Source: Thermoplasmata archaeon
Lineage (GTDB): Archaea > Thermoplasmatota > Thermoplasmata > Lutacidiplasmatales > UBA184
DNA: 40,508 nt
Assembly: GCA_030041075.1 (NCBI GenBank)
Contig: JASHOP010000019.1
Coordinates: 1-40,508, forward strand
Reading direction: 5' to 3'
Shown here: positions 39,155-40,508 of the stretch, one piece after another
Layout: each line of letters opens with the position of its first letter
Numbering within the stretch: position 1 is the stretch's first letter
The notes under the pieces: generated by a model
Told to the model about the DNA's origin: nothing
Database searches by the model: none
The model's input: the letters and a program-made list of their open reading frames with translations, nothing else
Position numbers and translations under genes: made by a program

Positions 39155-40341
39155 GAGCCCCGGCCGTCCAGCAGCTGCCGGAACAGGTCGAGGTACTCGC
39201 GGGTCTGCTGGTCGTACCGCCGGCTCCCGAGCTCGCGGTAGCCCCCCTCGGCGACGGCGCGTCGCGCCGCCGCGGACTCGAGGACCGGCTGGAGGGCGTC
39301 CGCGGCCGCTTCGGGCGTGTTCGGGTCGATGAGGACGAAGTCCTTCCCAGGAGTCCCCCACTCGACGTTCGCCGCCCGCGTCGTCGCGACCGGCAGGTGG
39401 AGCACGGCGGCCTCCTGGACGACCGCCGGCAGCCCCTCGTACCGGGTCGGCAAGAGAAAGACGTCCGAAGCGGCCAGGATCCTCCGCTTGGTCGGCGCGT
39501 CGACGACCCCGAAGCTCACGACCGGGCCCGACGACGGCTCGGCGTTGCCGATGTTGAGGAGGACGACCCGGAGCCCGCGCTGCGCGAGGAGGCGCAGCGC
39601 CCCGGTCGCGACGTCGAACCCCTTGCGGTGCGTGTCCTGGCCCATGAACGCGAGCGCGAGCGTCCCGTCGCCGATCCCGAGCGACCGGCGGGCCGCCTCG
39701 CGCTCCTCGGGGGTCGGCGCGGGCTCGGGCTCGACCCCGTTGTAGATGAGGCGGATCCGGGAGGGAGGCACCCGGTACAGCGCGGTCAGCTCCCGGCCGA
39801 TCGCCGCCGAGCAGACGACGCAGACGTCCGCATTCCGCGCGCCCCCGCCCTCCAGGACCCGCAGCGACGCCCAGTCGGAGAAGTAGCCGAGGCGCGGCCG
39901 GAGGCGGTCGGGGCGGCGGGCCCGCCCGGTCTGGAGGAACCGCAGCCCGAGTCCGTGGAACGCCGCGATCGCCACGGGGGCGCGGCGGCCCGCGCGACGC
40001 AACGCGCGCGCGCGGCGCATGACGAACGTCCCGCCGTTCTCGTTATGGATCACCACCACGTCGCGGTCGGGCGCGAGGTCCCGCGCGACGCGCCAGGAGA
40101 ACTCGTAGTCCGGCCCGAACGGGAACCGCTCGGCGCGAAAGCACGCGACGGGCAGCGCGCGCACCCCCTCCCAGTAGTCGACCGGAGGCGGCGCGGCGCT
40201 CTTCACCGGATAGTAGACGTCGACCTCGTGCCCCTCCCGGGCCATCCGACGGCAGACCGCCGAGAGCGTGTGGGTGAGGCCCCAGGACGACTCCGACGGG
40301 TGGTGCGGGGAGACGAACGTGAGCCGCAACGTCTCCGCCAT
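39151..40341 (-). CDS. Glycosyltransferase family 4 (GT-B)
   Basis: A 396-residue enzyme. The N-terminal half starts with LTFVSPHHPSESSWGLTHTL (Gly-rich acceptor side); the C-terminal half has IRLIYNGVEP, ALAFMGQDTHRKGFDVA with the phosphate-binding RKG, and the EX7E motif in RYEGLPAVVQEAAVL. Retaining GT4 enzymes transfer sugars from nucleotide donors to lipids or glycans in envelope biogenesis. ATG 40341 is chosen; the frame stays open to 40503 only through Pro/Ala/Gly-rich sequence. It converges on the methyltransferase and shares the CTAG stop tetranucleotide. Acceptor unknown. Confidence 0.92.
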   Translation of the reverse strand: MAETLRLTFVSPHHPSESSWGLTHTLSAVCRRMAREGHEVDVYYPVKSAAPPPVDYWEGVRALPVACFRAERFPFGPDYEFSWRVARDLAPDRDVVVIHNENGGTFVMRRARALRRAGRRAPVAIAAFHGLGLRFLQTGRARRPDRLRPRLGYFSDWASLRVLEGGGARNADVCVVCSAAIGRELTALYRVPPSRIRLIYNGVEPEPAPTPEEREAARRSLGIGDGTLALAFMGQDTHRKGFDVATGALRLLAQRGLRVVLLNIGNAEPSSGPVVSFGVVDAPTKRRILAASDVFLLPTRYEGLPAVVQEAAVLHLPVATTRAANVEWGTPGKDFVLIDPNTPEAAADALQPVLESAAARRAVAEGGYRELGSRRYDQQTREYLDLFRQLLDGRGS

Positions 40342-40508
40342 CGTCGCGGCCGGCGCAAGACGGGCGGAGGCTTGAAGGCGCGCGGTCGGCCGACCGGCCG
40401 CAGGGTCCGAGGGCGCGGGAGGCGGGGGCGCTTGGCCCGGGGCCGGGGGCTCACCCCCGGGCCGGCCCGGCCTCGAGGCCCGCTCGCCGGAGACCGGCGG
40501 CACCGGGC

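Noticed and set aside
38312-40341. Restriction-modification or BREX-type system around the methyltransferase
   Set aside because: Neighbours are the pnt operon and a GT4 glycosyltransferase; no nuclease, helicase or specificity subunit is visible.

Overview
The window looks like a stretch of chromosome from a very GC-rich archaeon. I infer a GC-rich Thermoplasmatota-like lineage, of the kind assembled from soils and sediments, but the phylum is not proven here. The main evidence is promoter layout. At least fifteen genes have an archaeal-type AT box whose centre lies about 24-28 nt upstream of an ATG or GTG, as expected for leaderless mRNAs. A smaller set has GAGGT/GGAGG ribosome sites instead. 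Other archaeal flavour comes from a Dph6-type ATP-pyrophosphatase, a DUF4129/DUF58 membrane cluster, many short zinc-ribbon proteins, and secreted proteins packed with N-x-S/T sequons. No rRNA, tRNA, CRISPR array, transposase or integrase was recognised.

Left part (0-11.3 kb): the end of an ABC-2 permease; an EamA exporter; a class III adenylate cyclase fused to a TolB-like domain and TPRs; a DadA-like FAD oxidoreductase; a VOC protein; a four-gene coupled operon (DUF4129 protein with a glycosylation-prone Gly/Ser linker, small membrane protein, DUF58 protein, polytopic protein) without its usual MoxR ATPase; a stand-alone cyclic-nucleotide-binding protein; and an RNase Z-like metallo-beta-lactamase fold protein. 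Cyclase and cNMP sensor together suggest a cAMP pathway.

Middle part (11.3-31.5 kb) is accessory in character: secreted anchored proteins, two more VOC proteins, a two-gene operon of uncharacterised proteins with zinc-binding termini, an M29-like peptidase relative that has lost its metal ligands, a divergent TetR/MFS efflux pair with a palindromic operator, a DUF1028 protein, a SemiSWEET, an NTF2-like protein, a large PEGA surface protein, a newly noticed 54-residue Cys/His protein, a Dph6-like enzyme, a UPF0145 protein, a PEP mutase-family lyase and an HExxH metallopeptidase. A 1-kb gene-free segment (12.95-13.96 kb) is full of hairpins behind a good promoter and may make a structured RNA.

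Right part (31.6-40.5 kb): short codirectional membrane and zinc-ribbon genes, a dodecin with a changed flavin-site residue, a polytopic membrane protein, a GNAT acetyltransferase, the split NAD(P) transhydrogenase operon pntA-pntAB-pntB, an orphan beta-class DNA methyltransferase with an SPPY motif, and a GT4 glycosyltransferase sharing its stop-codon tetranucleotide CTAG with the methyltransferase. Several start codons were moved downstream of the longest open frame because a promoter sits inside the longer version; these are explained gene by gene.
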